Origin: Aeromonas piscicola
Lineage (GTDB): Bacteria; Pseudomonadota; Gammaproteobacteria; Enterobacterales; Aeromonadaceae
Direction of reading: 5' to 3'
Length of the DNA stretch: 55,579 nucleotides
NCBI RefSeq assembly: GCF_000820005.1
Contig: NZ_CDBL01000087.1
Location: 1-55,579, forward strand
The translations under genes were made by a program, and so were the position numbers. The notes under the pieces are model-generated. The model saw only the letters and a program-made list of their open reading frames with translations, made no database searches and was not told where the DNA came from. Position 1 is the first letter of the stretch. Each line of letters begins with the position of its first letter. This document shows positions 1 through 9,121 of the stretch, piece after piece.

Positions 1-15
1 GACACTGCCAGGCAC
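1..15 (+). rRNA. rrf: 5S rRNA, 3' end only
   Basis: The first bases read GACACTGCCAGGCA, the usual 3' tail of gammaproteobacterial 5S rRNA (the strand that pairs with the TGCCTGG 5' end). A strong terminator follows at once. The window therefore starts at the end of an rrn operon transcribed rightward. Only about 15 bases are visible, so the call rests on tail recognition and position. Confidence 0.7.
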
Positions 16-24
16 CCAACGTTG

Positions 25-54
25 AAAGCCCGCTCATCTGAGCGGGCTTTTTTA
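25..54 (+). terminator. Terminator after the 5S rRNA
   Basis: An 11-bp perfect stem (AAAGCCCGCTC / GAGCGGGCTTT) with an ATCT loop is followed by a T run. It lies between the rRNA end and the convergent patZ-like gene and probably stops both. Confidence 0.85.
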
Positions 55-102
55 TTGCCAGAAATCAGCCGTTTATAAGCGATAAACAGCTGATCCCCTT
101 CT

Positions 103-2676
103 TTATTGGCCCTGATTGGCACAGGGTAGCTCCATGTTGACCACCCCATCTTCCAGCTGGATGTCGATCTTGAAGCCAAGCCTCTTGGCCAGATTGATCA
201 TGCCGCGATTGCTGGGCATGGTCATGCCCGATAGCTGACCGATGCCCCGCTCTCTGGCGTAGCGCGCAATCTTCTCCATCATCAGCTTGCCGAGCCCGAG
301 TCCTTTCAGGTCGGAACGTACCAGAATGGCAAATTCCGCATCGGATAGGTCCGGGTTGGAAATGGCCCGCACCACCCCGAGGATCTGCTGACTGAAGGCC
401 CCGTCCTGCCCGACGGCAACGAAGGCCATCTCCCGGTCGTAGTCAATCTGGGTCATGCGGGCCAGCTCTTCATGACCAAGCTCCCCTACGTCGGCGAAGA
501 AGCGCTTGTACCTGTCTTCGTCCGATACCTTGAGTACAAACTGCTTGTGGGCGGGTTCATCCTCCGGCCGGATCGGGCGCAGCAGAACATGACTTTGATC
601 CTTGAGCCAGGCTCCCTCTTCCAGTTCGGTGGGATAGGGGCGTATGGCCAGCGTATTGCGTCCCTGCACCACAGGCATCAGCGTCAGGCTGGCATCTAGG
701 ATGACCATCTCGGCCCCGCATGCCTGCAACGGATGCAGGTCCAGCTCCTGGATCTCGGGGAAGGCCAGCAGCAGCTCCGACAGCTGGCACAGCACCTGAC
801 CGAGAGCATCGATATCGAGTTTTTCGGGGGTGGCCTGCTCGCGGATCTTGCGACTCTTGAGGGCTCCTATGATCTGGTAGCGTGCCAGCGCCTGGTTCAA
901 CGGCGGAAGTGCGGCCACCATCTCTTGTGGCTCGGCCCCCGATTCGCCGAGCAGGATGACGGGACCGAAGACAGGATCCTGTTGCAGGCGGATCCTCAGC
1001 TCCAGCCCGCCGCTGCGGCGCGCCATCCGTTGTACCAGCAACCCCTCGATACGCGCCCCCGGGTCGTGTTGCCTCACCCTGTCGAGAATGGCATCCGCTG
1101 CCTGGGCGACTTCGGTCGAGGTGCGCAGGTTCAGCATGACGCCGTGCACCGCAGACTTGTGGGCAATATCCGGTGAGCGCAGTTTGACCGCGACCGGATA
1201 GCCGATCTGCTCTGCGGTCAGGGTGGCCTCGATGGCATCGGAGACGATCCAGGTCGGCAACGTAGAGAGCCCGGCGGCCTGCAGTATGGGGTGCACCAGG
1301 TGGGTATCGAGAGTGAGCTGTTTGCGCTCCAGCGCTTGGTGGATCAGTTGTTGACAGAGTTTGGCGTTGAGCTTGTCGCCCTGCAGAGAGGCGGGGGTCT
1401 CCATCAGCTGCTTCTGGTTGCGGCGGTATTCCACCATGTGCATGAAGGCGGCGACGGCGCTTTCCGGAGTACGATAGGTCGGAAATCCGGCCTCGCTGAA
1501 CAGACGACGTCCCTCTTGCGCCGAGTATTCTCCGGCCCAGTTGGTCAGGATATTGAAGCGCCTGGCCCTGGGATGTTGTTTGACGTAGTCGATCAGGTTA
1601 CGGGCCAGTTCGGCTCCGCGTGCCGTGAGGGAAGGGGCGTGAATGAGCAGGATGGCGTCGGCTTCATCGCCTTGCAGCAAGGTCTCCAGTGCCTGCCGAT
1701 AGGTGGCGATATCGGCATCGCTGCCGATGTCCCGTGGTGGCATGGCCAGTTTGCCGCCCCGCTCCAGCAGCACGTCGACCGCCATGTTGGCCAGTCCACG
1801 GCCATTGGAGATGATGGCCAGCCGTTCCCCCTTGAGGGTCAGGGAGTGGCTCAGGGTTTCGACTGCGGCAAACAGCTCGTGGGTATCTCGCACCCGCAAC
1901 ATGCCAGCACGGCGGATGGCTGCATCGTAGACGTTGTCGAGGCCATTGGCCGGATCGTGGCGACCGCTCTTGAGCACCAGGATGGGCTTGTTGCGTGAGG
2001 CCGCCCGTGCTGCCGAGAGGAAGTGGCGGGCGTCGTGCAGCTTGTCCATGTAGAGCAGGATGGCGCGAGTGGTGCCATCGCGGGAGAGCTGATCCAGCAA
2101 CTGGCCGAAGTCGATGTCACAGTGATCGCCGAGGGAGATGAAGGCGGAGAAACCGAGCTCATGTTGCTTGGCCCAGTCCAGGATGGTGGTGCTGACTGCG
2201 GCTGACTGGGAGAGAAACGCCACCTGGCCCGGTTTGGCCGCGATGGGGGAAAAGCTGGCGTTGATGCCCTGACCCGGCAACAGCATGCCCATGCTGTTGG
2301 GGCCGAGCAGGCGAATGTCATATTGGCGGCTCAGCTGTTGGAGCCGTGCTCTCTCCTGCATGGAGAAGTCGGCAGCCAGTATGATGGCAGCTCCTGTGCC
2401 TTTCTTGCCCAACTCTTCGATGAGTGGCAGTACCCGTTCGCGTTTGGTGCATATGATGGCGAGATCGGGGGAGAGCGGCAGGCTGCTGATATCGGGATAG
2501 GCCAGTACGCCGGCGATGGCCCTGTTGTGTGGGCTGACCGGCAGTATGGGGCCCTTGAACTGGCCCGCGAGCAGGTGCCTGATCACCACATGACCCGCCT
2601 TCTGCGGGTCGGTCGAGGCACCGATGACGGCGATTGACTGGGGTTTGAAGAGCCGATCCAGGCCGCTTGGTTTCAT
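103..2676 (-). CDS. patZ: Acyl-CoA synthetase-like protein acetyltransferase (PatZ/Pka family)
   Basis: 857 aa from ATG 2676, which has GGGAGT just upstream; a GTG two codons earlier is less likely. The N-terminus has the CoA-binding Rossmann fold of NDP-forming acyl-CoA synthetases (SIAVIGAST near residue 15). Succinyl-CoA-ligase-like and ATP-grasp regions follow. The last 150 residues or so form a GNAT acetyltransferase domain (VLLRPIRPEDEP onward, with GLGLGKLMM as the acetyl-CoA loop). This architecture is that of PatZ/YfiQ, which acetylates lysines of metabolic enzymes such as acetyl-CoA synthetase. E. coli PatZ is about 30 residues longer. It stands alone, convergent with the rRNA operon. 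Confidence 0.88.
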   Translation of the reverse strand: MKPSGLDRLFKPQSIAVIGASTDPQKAGHVVIRHLLAGQFKGPILPVSPHNRAIAGVLAYPDISSLPLSPDLAIICTKRERVLPLIEELGKKGTGAAIILAADFSMQERARLQQLSRQYDIRLLGPNSMGMLLPGQGINASFSPIAAKPGQVAFLSQSAAVSTTILDWAKQHELGFSAFISLGDHCDIDFGQLLDQLSRDGTTRAILLYMDKLHDARHFLSAARAASRNKPILVLKSGRHDPANGLDNVYDAAIRRAGMLRVRDTHELFAAVETLSHSLTLKGERLAIISNGRGLANMAVDVLLERGGKLAMPPRDIGSDADIATYRQALETLLQGDEADAILLIHAPSLTARGAELARNLIDYVKQHPRARRFNILTNWAGEYSAQEGRRLFSEAGFPTYRTPESAVAAFMHMVEYRRNQKQLMETPASLQGDKLNAKLCQQLIHQALERKQLTLDTHLVHPILQAAGLSTLPTWIVSDAIEATLTAEQIGYPVAVKLRSPDIAHKSAVHGVMLNLRTSTEVAQAADAILDRVRQHDPGARIEGLLVQRMARRSGGLELRIRLQQDPVFGPVILLGESGAEPQEMVAALPPLNQALARYQIIGALKSRKIREQATPEKLDIDALGQVLCQLSELLLAFPEIQELDLHPLQACGAEMVILDASLTLMPVVQGRNTLAIRPYPTELEEGAWLKDQSHVLLRPIRPEDEPAHKQFVLKVSDEDRYKRFFADVGELGHEELARMTQIDYDREMAFVAVGQDGAFSQQILGVVRAISNPDLSDAEFAILVRSDLKGLGLGKLMMEKIARYARERGIGQLSGMTMPSNRGMINLAKRLGFKIDIQLEDGVVNMELPCANQGQ

Positions 2677-2748
2677 GGGCACTCCCGTGGGTGGCGGATG
2701 GTGCCAGTGTAATACGCTTTGACTGCCGGTTCTGTGACCGGTTGCGGA

Positions 2749-2940
2749 TCACTGTTTGGTGAGAGCGCTGGCTCGCAGATAAAACTTCATCTTGCCCTGG
2801 ATCTGGCGCACCGCCGCCAGATGGCGTTCCTGTAGATAGATATCCTGCTCCCGATCCAGCGGTGTCTGCGCTACACCCAGGCTCTGCAGGTACTCTTCAA
2901 ACAGCTGTGAGCTGTTGATTTCGATCAGATGACGCATCAT
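2749..2940 (-). CDS. Small protein of unknown function, 63 aa
   Basis: The start is supported by GGAG about eight bases upstream of ATG 2940; the next codon is also ATG. The protein is soluble and charged, with Gln- and Leu-rich helices (EEYLQSLG, QERHLAAVRQIQGKMKFYLRA), no signal peptide and no cysteines. It lies 70 bp upstream of patZ on the same strand. I recognise no family. Confidence 0.55.
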   Translation of the reverse strand: MMRHLIEINSSQLFEEYLQSLGVAQTPLDREQDIYLQERHLAAVRQIQGKMKFYLRASALTKQ

Positions 2941-3111
2941 GGCGAGGCTCCTTCCATTCAGACTGAACGTAGAGTCTAGTCTGTGACCGCCATCTCGTTA
3001 TGGCCATTGTCAGATTTGACACGAAGCGGCTCACACATCTGCGGGGCCGGGCTTAGGTACCTGGCCCGCACGCATTATAGTGAGTGCATGAAGCGCTGAG
3101 GGGCGAGGTAC

Positions 3112-3984
3112 ATGATCAGGATCTGGCTGTGGTGCATCACACTCTTTGCGGGGAGTGCTCTGGCTGCCGAGTCGCACATTCGGGCCTGGAACCTGCTGCT
3201 GGATCATCCCAATCCAGCCGTGGCAGGCTTGCTGCGGCTGTCGCTCGATCTCACCGTGCCTGAATATGGGCCCTACCGCCTGAGTGCCAGCCCGCCGATG
3301 GAGCAGGGACGAGCCGTCAAGGAGTTGCAGGGGGGCGAGCTGGTGCAGATCGGGGTATTCGCGCCCGACGAGGAGCGGGAACGTACCCTGCTTCCCATCC
3401 ATATTCCGCTGGCGAAGGGATTGCTGGGCTGGCGGGTCTGCCTCATCCGCTAGGGGGATGAGGCGCGGTTTGCCAGGATCCACTCCTTGGCTGAATGGCA
3501 TCAATCCGGGCTCACCATAGGCCAGCACAGATCCTGGCCTGATACCCGCCTGCTCAAGACGAACGGTCTCAGAGTTGTGGTTGGCAGCCTGTATGAGGCC
3601 TTGTTCAACATGCTGCGCAAGCAGCGCTTCGACTGCTTCCTGCGCTCCGTCATCGAAATAGAAGATGAGCTCAAACAGCATCCGGATTTGGCCATAGAGC
3701 CTCATCTGGTGTTTCGTTATCCGCTGGCGCTGCTGTTTTTTGTCTCGCCCAAATATCCCGAGCTGGCACAACGCATCGAGCTGGGATTGCAGCGGGCGCG
3801 CCAATCGGGTGCCTTTGAGCGGATCTTTGAGGAGGGGTTCGGTAGTACCATTCGTCGGTTGAAGCTGGATGAGCGGGCCATGCTGGAGCTGGATAACCCG
3901 GATCTGCCCGCCAGCAGCCGCGCCATGATGGCCGACCCGACCCTCATCTATGCACCGGTCGCGGTCAGCCCGTCAGCGCAGTGA
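3112..3984 (+). pseudogene. Periplasmic solute-binding protein (family 3-like), broken by an in-frame TAG
   Basis: A 113-codon ORF with a clear signal peptide (MIRIWLWCITLFAGSALAAES) ends at TAG 3451-3453. The same frame continues without another stop to 3984, giving the C-terminal half of a bacterial extracellular solute-binding-like protein (RSWPDTRLLK, LVFRYPLALLFFVSPKYPEL). The frame across the stop reads LIR-stop-GDEARFARIHSLAEW, which is coherent coding, so CAG to TAG (Gln to amber) is the simplest explanation. The intact product would be about 290 aa. The 3' end overlaps the convergent ilvY by 12 bases. Suppression in vivo is possible but nothing here shows it. Confidence 0.75.
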
Positions 3985-4866
3985 CCCCTGGCCGCGCGCC
4001 GTATCCCAGAAAGCGCGGATCAGCGGCTCTTCCAGCCGCTTCTTGAGCACGGCGATGCCGACATCGAACGGCTTGAGGGCTGGCTTGGGGTCGACGATGC
4101 GTACCTTCTCCCCCATGGGGCTGTGATCGATTACGGCTGCAGGCACCAGCCCGACGCCAAAACCGAGCGCCACCATGGCGACTATGCCCTCGTTGCCCGC
4201 CACCTCGGCATAGATGTTGGGGGCTATGCCCTTGTTGCGAAACCACTGGTCACAGCGCTTTCGCGCCAGACCCTGCTCGGAGAGGATCAGCGGCAGCCGC
4301 TCCCAGTCGGGTTCTCCCTGCAAAAACCACTGGTTGGGTTGAGGCGGGTTGCGTGGGGCGATGAACACCAACGGTACCTGCTGCAGGCTGGCAAACTCCA
4401 GCTTGGCGGAGAGCGCATCCGGCCGCGCAGCGATGGCGAGATCGGCCTCGTCGGCCAGGATCTTGTCCACCGCCAGCGCCGGGTCGCCGGTCTCCAGCTT
4501 GATCTCCAGCTGGGGATAGCGGCGACGAAAGCGCTCCAGCACCTCGGGCAGCAGAAAGTAGCTGGCGGTGACCGAGCAGAACACCCGCAGCCGCCCTTGC
4601 AGCGGTTCATCGCTGCGTTTGAGCTCCTGCTTGAGCTGACGCCACTCCTGCAACAGGCCGCCGCCGAACTCCCGTAGCTTCTCGCCAGCGGGGGTTAATC
4701 GCACCGAGCGGTTGTCTCGATCGAACAGCACGCAGCCGGTCTCCTGCTCCAGTCGCTGGATGGCACGGCTCAGGGTGGAGGGGCTGACCGCCATGGCATC
4801 GGCGCTCTTGCCGAAGTGGAGTGAGTCGGCGAGGTGGAGAAACAGCTCGAGATTGCGAAGGTCCAT
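3973..4866 (-). CDS. ilvY: LysR-type activator IlvY
   Basis: 297 aa LysR-family regulator. The N-terminal winged HTH is MDLRNLELFLHLADSLHFG...SPSTLSRAIQRLE, followed by a LysR substrate-binding domain. It is divergent from ilvC with a 187 bp gap, the classic arrangement in which IlvY activates ilvC when acetolactate or acetohydroxybutyrate binds. The identity rests on sequence resemblance and this conserved neighbour. Confidence 0.93.
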   Translation of the reverse strand: MDLRNLELFLHLADSLHFGKSADAMAVSPSTLSRAIQRLEQETGCVLFDRDNRSVRLTPAGEKLREFGGGLLQEWRQLKQELKRSDEPLQGRLRVFCSVTASYFLLPEVLERFRRRYPQLEIKLETGDPALAVDKILADEADLAIAARPDALSAKLEFASLQQVPLVFIAPRNPPQPNQWFLQGEPDWERLPLILSEQGLARKRCDQWFRNKGIAPNIYAEVAGNEGIVAMVALGFGVGLVPAAVIDHSPMGEKVRIVDPKPALKPFDVGIAVLKKRLEEPLIRAFWDTARGQGSLR

Positions 4867-4935
4867 CTTTTAATTCCTGCCGCGGCGCGCTTGCCGATCT
4901 GGGGTGACACTGGGTGAGATTGCCAAGAATCATCT

Positions 4936-5000
4936 TTCAATTATTGCAACGTACTGTTTCGAATATATCAGTTCAGGCAATAAGTGTCCCGCGCTATAGT
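4936..5000 (+). promoter_or_regulatory. ilvC promoter with IlvY operator
   Basis: The -35 is TTCAGG at 4972-4977 and the -10 is TATAGT at 4995-5000, with 17 bp between, predicting a start near 5007. A dyad TTCAATTATTGCAA at 4936-4949 is centred about 64 bp upstream of that start, where LysR-type regulators normally bind. The region also carries the divergent ilvY control. Confidence 0.65.
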
Positions 5001-5053
5001 GGTTCAGACAACGCCGTTACCCGGCATGGAATCAATCGAACGGAGCAATCACC

Positions 5054-6535
5054 ATGGCTAACTATTTCAACACCTTGAACCTGCGTCAGCAGTTGGCCCA
5101 GCTGGGCAAATGTCGTTTCATGCAGCGGGCGGAATTCGCCGATGGCTGCGACGTGCTGAAGGGCAAGAAGGTGGTGATTGTGGGCTGTGGTGCCCAGGGC
5201 CTGAACCAGGGTCTGAACATGCGCGACTCCGGGCTGGATATCTCCTACGCCCTGCGCAAGGCTGCCATCACCGAGAAGCGCGCCTCCTGGCAGAAGGCCA
5301 CCGACAACGGCTTTGCGGTCGGCACCTATGAAGAGCTGATCCCGAGCGCCGATCTGGTGTTGAACCTGACCCCGGACAAACAGCACTCCGACGTAGTGAA
5401 AACCGTGATGCCGCTGATGAAGCAAGGCGCCGCGCTGGGCTACTCCCACGGTTTCAACGTGGTGGAAGAGGGTCAGCAGATCCGCGCCGACATCACTGTC
5501 GTCATGGTAGCGCCCAAGTGCCCGGGTACCGAAGTGCGTGAAGAGTACAAGCGCGGTTTCGGTGTGCCGACTCTGCTCGCTGTCCACCCGGAGAACGATC
5601 CCAAGGGCGAAGGCATGGCCATCGCCAAGGCGTGGGCTTCTGCCACCGGTGGCGACCGTGCCGGGGTGCTGGAATCCTCCTTCGTGGCGGAAGTGAAATC
5701 TGACCTGATGGGCGAGCAGACCATCCTCTGCGGCATGCTGCAGGCCGGTTCTCTGCTCTGTTATGACAAGCTGGTTGCCGAAGGGGCTGACAAGGCCTAC
5801 GCCGGCAAGCTGATCCAGTTCGGCTGGGAGACTATCACCGAAGCCCTGAAGCAGGGTGGCATCAGCCTGATGATGGACCGCCTCTCCAACCCCGCCAAAC
5901 TGCGTGCCTTCGAGCTCTCCGAGCAACTGCGCACCCTGATGCGTCCGCTGTTCGAGAAGCACATGGATGACATCATCGCCGGTGAGTTCTCCCGCGGCAT
6001 GATGGCCGACTGGGCCGAAGATGACGTCAAACTGTTCACCTGGCGCGAAGAGACCGGCAAGTCCGCCTTCGAAAACGCTCCTGCGTTCGCTGGCAAGATT
6101 GCCGAGCAGGAGTATTTCGACAATGGCGTGGTGATGGTGGCCATGGTCAAGGCGGGTGTCGAGCTGGCGTTCGAGACCATGGTAGCTTCCGGTATCTACG
6201 AGGAGTCCGCCTACTACGAATCGCTGCACGAGCTGCCGCTGATCGCCAACACAGTTGCTCGCAAGCGTCTGTACGAGATGAACGTGGTCATCTCCGACAC
6301 CGCCGAGTACGGTAACTATCTGTTTGCCAACGCTGCTGTGCCGCTGCTGCGTGAGCACTTCATGCCGACTCTGAAGGCTGGCGATCTGGGTGCCAGCAAG
6401 GCGGAAGGGCAGAGCGTCGACAACCTGGCGCTGTTGGCGGCCAATGAAGCGACTCGCAACCATCCGATCGAGAAGATCGGTCAGGTACTGCGCGGTTACA
6501 TGAAAGACATGAAGCGCATCGCCGTCGGCGGTTAA
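5054..6535 (+). CDS. ilvC: Ketol-acid reductoisomerase (class II)
   Basis: 493 aa, the length of the enterobacterial-type long (class II) enzyme. It converts acetolactate and acetohydroxybutyrate to dihydroxy acids with NADPH and Mg, the second common step of Val/Ile synthesis. The N-terminal Rossmann loop GCGAQGLNQG is clear, followed by the duplicated C-terminal knotted domain (LMGEQTILCGMLQAGS). Start ATG 5054 has GGAG upstream. It is monocistronic, bounded by an IlvY-type promoter and a strong terminator. Confidence 0.98.
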   Translation: MANYFNTLNLRQQLAQLGKCRFMQRAEFADGCDVLKGKKVVIVGCGAQGLNQGLNMRDSGLDISYALRKAAITEKRASWQKATDNGFAVGTYEELIPSADLVLNLTPDKQHSDVVKTVMPLMKQGAALGYSHGFNVVEEGQQIRADITVVMVAPKCPGTEVREEYKRGFGVPTLLAVHPENDPKGEGMAIAKAWASATGGDRAGVLESSFVAEVKSDLMGEQTILCGMLQAGSLLCYDKLVAEGADKAYAGKLIQFGWETITEALKQGGISLMMDRLSNPAKLRAFELSEQLRTLMRPLFEKHMDDIIAGEFSRGMMADWAEDDVKLFTWREETGKSAFENAPAFAGKIAEQEYFDNGVVMVAMVKAGVELAFETMVASGIYEESAYYESLHELPLIANTVARKRLYEMNVVISDTAEYGNYLFANAAVPLLREHFMPTLKAGDLGASKAEGQSVDNLALLAANEATRNHPIEKIGQVLRGYMKDMKRIAVGG

Positions 6536-6640
6536 GCCTGCGTCGGGCAGGATGATGAAGGGGCGGGGATGACGATCTCCGTCGCCGGTCGGACTGGACA
6601 CCCGACCGGCCAGCCAGAAAAACCAGCCTGACAGCCATAA

Positions 6641-6669
6641 AAAAGCCCCGCTCATCGAGCGGGGCTTTT
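6641..6669. terminator. Bidirectional terminator between ilvC and pgi
   Basis: A 13-bp perfect stem, AAAAGCCCCGCTC / GAGCGGGGCTTTT, with an ATC loop and A/T runs on both sides. It lies between the convergent ilvC and pgi. Confidence 0.9.
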
Positions 6670-6691
6670 GCATTCAGAAAGGCCGGCTAAA

Positions 6692-8341
6692 TCAGGCTTT
6701 CCACGCTTTCCAGGTGTTGATAAGGCCATTGGTGGAGCAGTCGTGGCTGGTGACAGCCGCATCGGTGTTGAGCTCCGGCAGGATCTTGTTGGCCAGCTGT
6801 TTGCCCAGCTCCACGCCCCACTGGTCGAAGCTGAAGATGTTCCAGATTGCGCCCTGTACGAAGATCTTGTGCTCGTACATGGCGATCAGGGCACCCAGAG
6901 TTTTCGGGGTCAGGCTCTTGAACAGGATGGAGTTGGTCGGGCGGTTGCCTTCGAACACCTTGAACGGCACCAGATCCTTGACCTGCTCCAGGGTTTTGCC
7001 AGCAGCAAGGAACTCGGCTTCGACCTGTTCCTTGCTCTTGCCGAAGGCCAGTGCTTCGGTCTGGGCGAAGAAGTTGGCCAGCAGTTTCGGATGGTGATCA
7101 CCGATTGGGTTGTGGCTGATGGCCGGAGCCAGGAAGTCACAGGGGATCAGCTTGGTGCCCTGGTGGATCAGCTGGTAGAAGGCGTGCTGGCCGTTGGTGC
7201 CCGGCTCACCCCAGATGATGGGGCCGGTCTGGTAGTCAACCGGCTTGCCGTTGCGATCCACGTACTTGCCGTTGGATTCCATGTTGCCCTGCTGGAAGTA
7301 GGCAGGGAAGCGGTGCATGTACTGATCGTACGGCAGGATGGCTTCGGACTCGGCACCATGGAAGTTGTTGTACCACAGGCCAATCAGCGCCAGCAGCACC
7401 GGCACGTTCTGCTCATAGGAGGCAGTGGCGAAGTGCATGTCCATCTCGAAAGCGCCTTGCAGCAGGGCTTCGAAGTTTTCGAAACCGACGGACAGGGCGA
7501 TGGGCATGCCGATGGCAGACCAAGAGGAGTAGCGGCCGCCAACCCAGTCCCAGAACTCGAACATGTTGTTGGTGTCGATACCGAACTCTGCCACAGCCTT
7601 GCCGTTGGTGGAGAGCGCAGCGAAGTGCTTGGCAACGTGGGCCTTGTCACCGGCGATCTTGATGAACCAGTCGCGGGCGGTCAGGGCGTTGGTCATGGTC
7701 TCCTGAGTAGTGAAGGTCTTGGAGGCCACCAGGAACAGGGTGGTTTCCGCATCAATCTCTTTGAGAGTCTCGGCGATGTGGGTGCCATCGACGTTGGAGA
7801 CGAAGTGCATTTGCAGGTGGTTTTTGTAGGGGCGCAGTGCCTCGGTGATCATCACAGGGCCCAGATCAGAGCCACCGATACCTATGTTGACCACGTGCTG
7901 GATTGCTTTGCCGGTGTAGCCTTTCCACTCGCCGGAAATGATCTTCTCGCAGAAGCCCTTCATCTTGGCCAGCACGGCGTTCACTTCCGGCATTACGTCC
8001 TTGCCGTCGCACTCGATGGGGCGGTCGGAGCGGTTGCGCAGGGCCACGTGCAGTACGGAGCGGCCTTCGGTCATGTTGATCTTGTCGCCGTTGAACATGG
8101 CGTCGATCGCGCTGCGAAGATCAGTCTCTTTGGCCAGATCAACCAGCAATTTGAGGGTTTCCTCGGTGATCAAGTTCTTGGAGTAGTCGACCAGAATGTC
8201 GCCGCCAAAGGTGAGGGAGAACTTGTCGAAGCGCTGCGGGTCCTGCGCGAACAGATCCTTGAGTCGAGTCTCTTTGTTAGCTGCAAAATGGGCTTCCAGC
8301 GCCTGCCAGGCCTGGGTCTGGGTTGGATTGATATTTTTCAT
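6692..8341 (-). CDS. pgi: Glucose-6-phosphate isomerase
   Basis: 549 aa from ATG 8341 (MKNINPTQTQAW), exactly the E. coli length; the frame extends further upstream but that part is not conserved. It interconverts glucose-6-P and fructose-6-P in the cytosol. Family signatures are visible: GIGGSDLGPVMITEAL near the sugar-phosphate site, VASKTFTTQETMTNA, and the C-terminal FDQWGVELGKQLA block. It is a single-gene unit. Confidence 0.98.
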   Translation of the reverse strand: MKNINPTQTQAWQALEAHFAANKETRLKDLFAQDPQRFDKFSLTFGGDILVDYSKNLITEETLKLLVDLAKETDLRSAIDAMFNGDKINMTEGRSVLHVALRNRSDRPIECDGKDVMPEVNAVLAKMKGFCEKIISGEWKGYTGKAIQHVVNIGIGGSDLGPVMITEALRPYKNHLQMHFVSNVDGTHIAETLKEIDAETTLFLVASKTFTTQETMTNALTARDWFIKIAGDKAHVAKHFAALSTNGKAVAEFGIDTNNMFEFWDWVGGRYSSWSAIGMPIALSVGFENFEALLQGAFEMDMHFATASYEQNVPVLLALIGLWYNNFHGAESEAILPYDQYMHRFPAYFQQGNMESNGKYVDRNGKPVDYQTGPIIWGEPGTNGQHAFYQLIHQGTKLIPCDFLAPAISHNPIGDHHPKLLANFFAQTEALAFGKSKEQVEAEFLAAGKTLEQVKDLVPFKVFEGNRPTNSILFKSLTPKTLGALIAMYEHKIFVQGAIWNIFSFDQWGVELGKQLANKILPELNTDAAVTSHDCSTNGLINTWKAWKA

Positions 8342-8772
8342 AGGATTACCGATCTTCCAAGTTGTGTTTGAACCTTGCAGGCAAGGCTCCCGCCAAACCT
8401 TATTATTCGAGCACTCTATCGGGCCCATTATACCGAGCCCATGGTACGGCTCGTGTAACAGAGCTTTACCAATTGTCTGCCATCGAAGGAGTTTACAACC
8501 AAAACGCTGCGATTATGAGTCACTCATGGCTAGGGGATCTTGAGTTTGCTCATACTTCACCCGGCTTGCGCGGGCTGAAAGGGTTTTCATCTATGGCTGA
8601 TCGCAGCTTGCTGCTTGGCAAGTGCGTGCTACACCAAAGGGGTATCTGACAGCCGTTTTTTGGCTCATTTTATGAGCAAACGCAAATTGTCGAGGTTGGG
8701 CGTTGGCTAGTATGTGCACCGAATGGACGAGATCTCCCAGGGATGGCCACTGTCTGGAATGAGGAGATCGAT
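8342..8772. promoter_or_regulatory. Intergenic region with pgi promoter
   Basis: A 430 bp gap. On the minus strand a perfect -10 TATAAT lies at 8427-8432, about 85 bases before the pgi start. An inverted repeat (CGAGCC / GGCTCG) just upstream at about 8434-8453 could be an operator. The rest shows no convincing gene, RNA or repeat; the short plus-strand ORFs there lack ribosome sites and family resemblance. Confidence 0.5.
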
Positions 8773-8961
8773 ATGAAACACGTTTTATCCCTGTTTGCCC
8801 TGAGCCTGATCGGCACCGGCCTCATCGGCCTGTTGACCATGGTGCTGACCAGTGCGGCGCCGACCTTGGAGATACGGGTGCTGGCCGTGATAGGCGCCGT
8901 ACTGGGGGGTTATGTGCTGGTGCAGCCTTTGCTCAACCGGGTCGCGCGTCGACTGGGGTAA
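8773..8961 (+). CDS. Small inner-membrane protein, 62 aa
   Basis: Start ATG 8773 (MKHVLSLF) has GAGGAG eight bases upstream, better than the upstream in-frame ATG at 8743. Two hydrophobic helices fill nearly the whole protein (residues about 5-27 and 34-52), ending in the basic tail NRVARRLG. No family is recognised. A terminator follows at 9018-9043. Confidence 0.6.
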   Translation: MKHVLSLFALSLIGTGLIGLLTMVLTSAAPTLEIRVLAVIGAVLGGYVLVQPLLNRVARRLG

Positions 8962-9017
8962 GGGGCTCTGTCGCCTGTATGGATGGGCGTATCGGCCCAT
9001 GATGACAGCTGAGCAAT

Positions 9018-9043
9018 TTCCGGCCCCGGTGGCCGGATTTTTT
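9018..9043 (+). terminator. Terminator after the small membrane protein gene
   Basis: Stem TCCGGCC / GGCCGGA with loop CCGGT, followed by six T. It faces the gene ending at 8961. Confidence 0.75.
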
Positions 9044-9121
9044 ATGCCTGTGGCGCGGACATGAGGCCCAGAAACGACCATGCCAGCACTAAGGCTGGCA
9101 TGGTAGCACTCAGGTCCGGGT

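Noticed and set aside
4994..6673. 559-codon minus-strand ORF opposite ilvC
   Set aside because: Shadow of ilvC, rich in His/Gln/Gly as expected from antisense codons. The same applies to the long ORFs opposite pgi (6668-8371) and ulaA (42202-43629).
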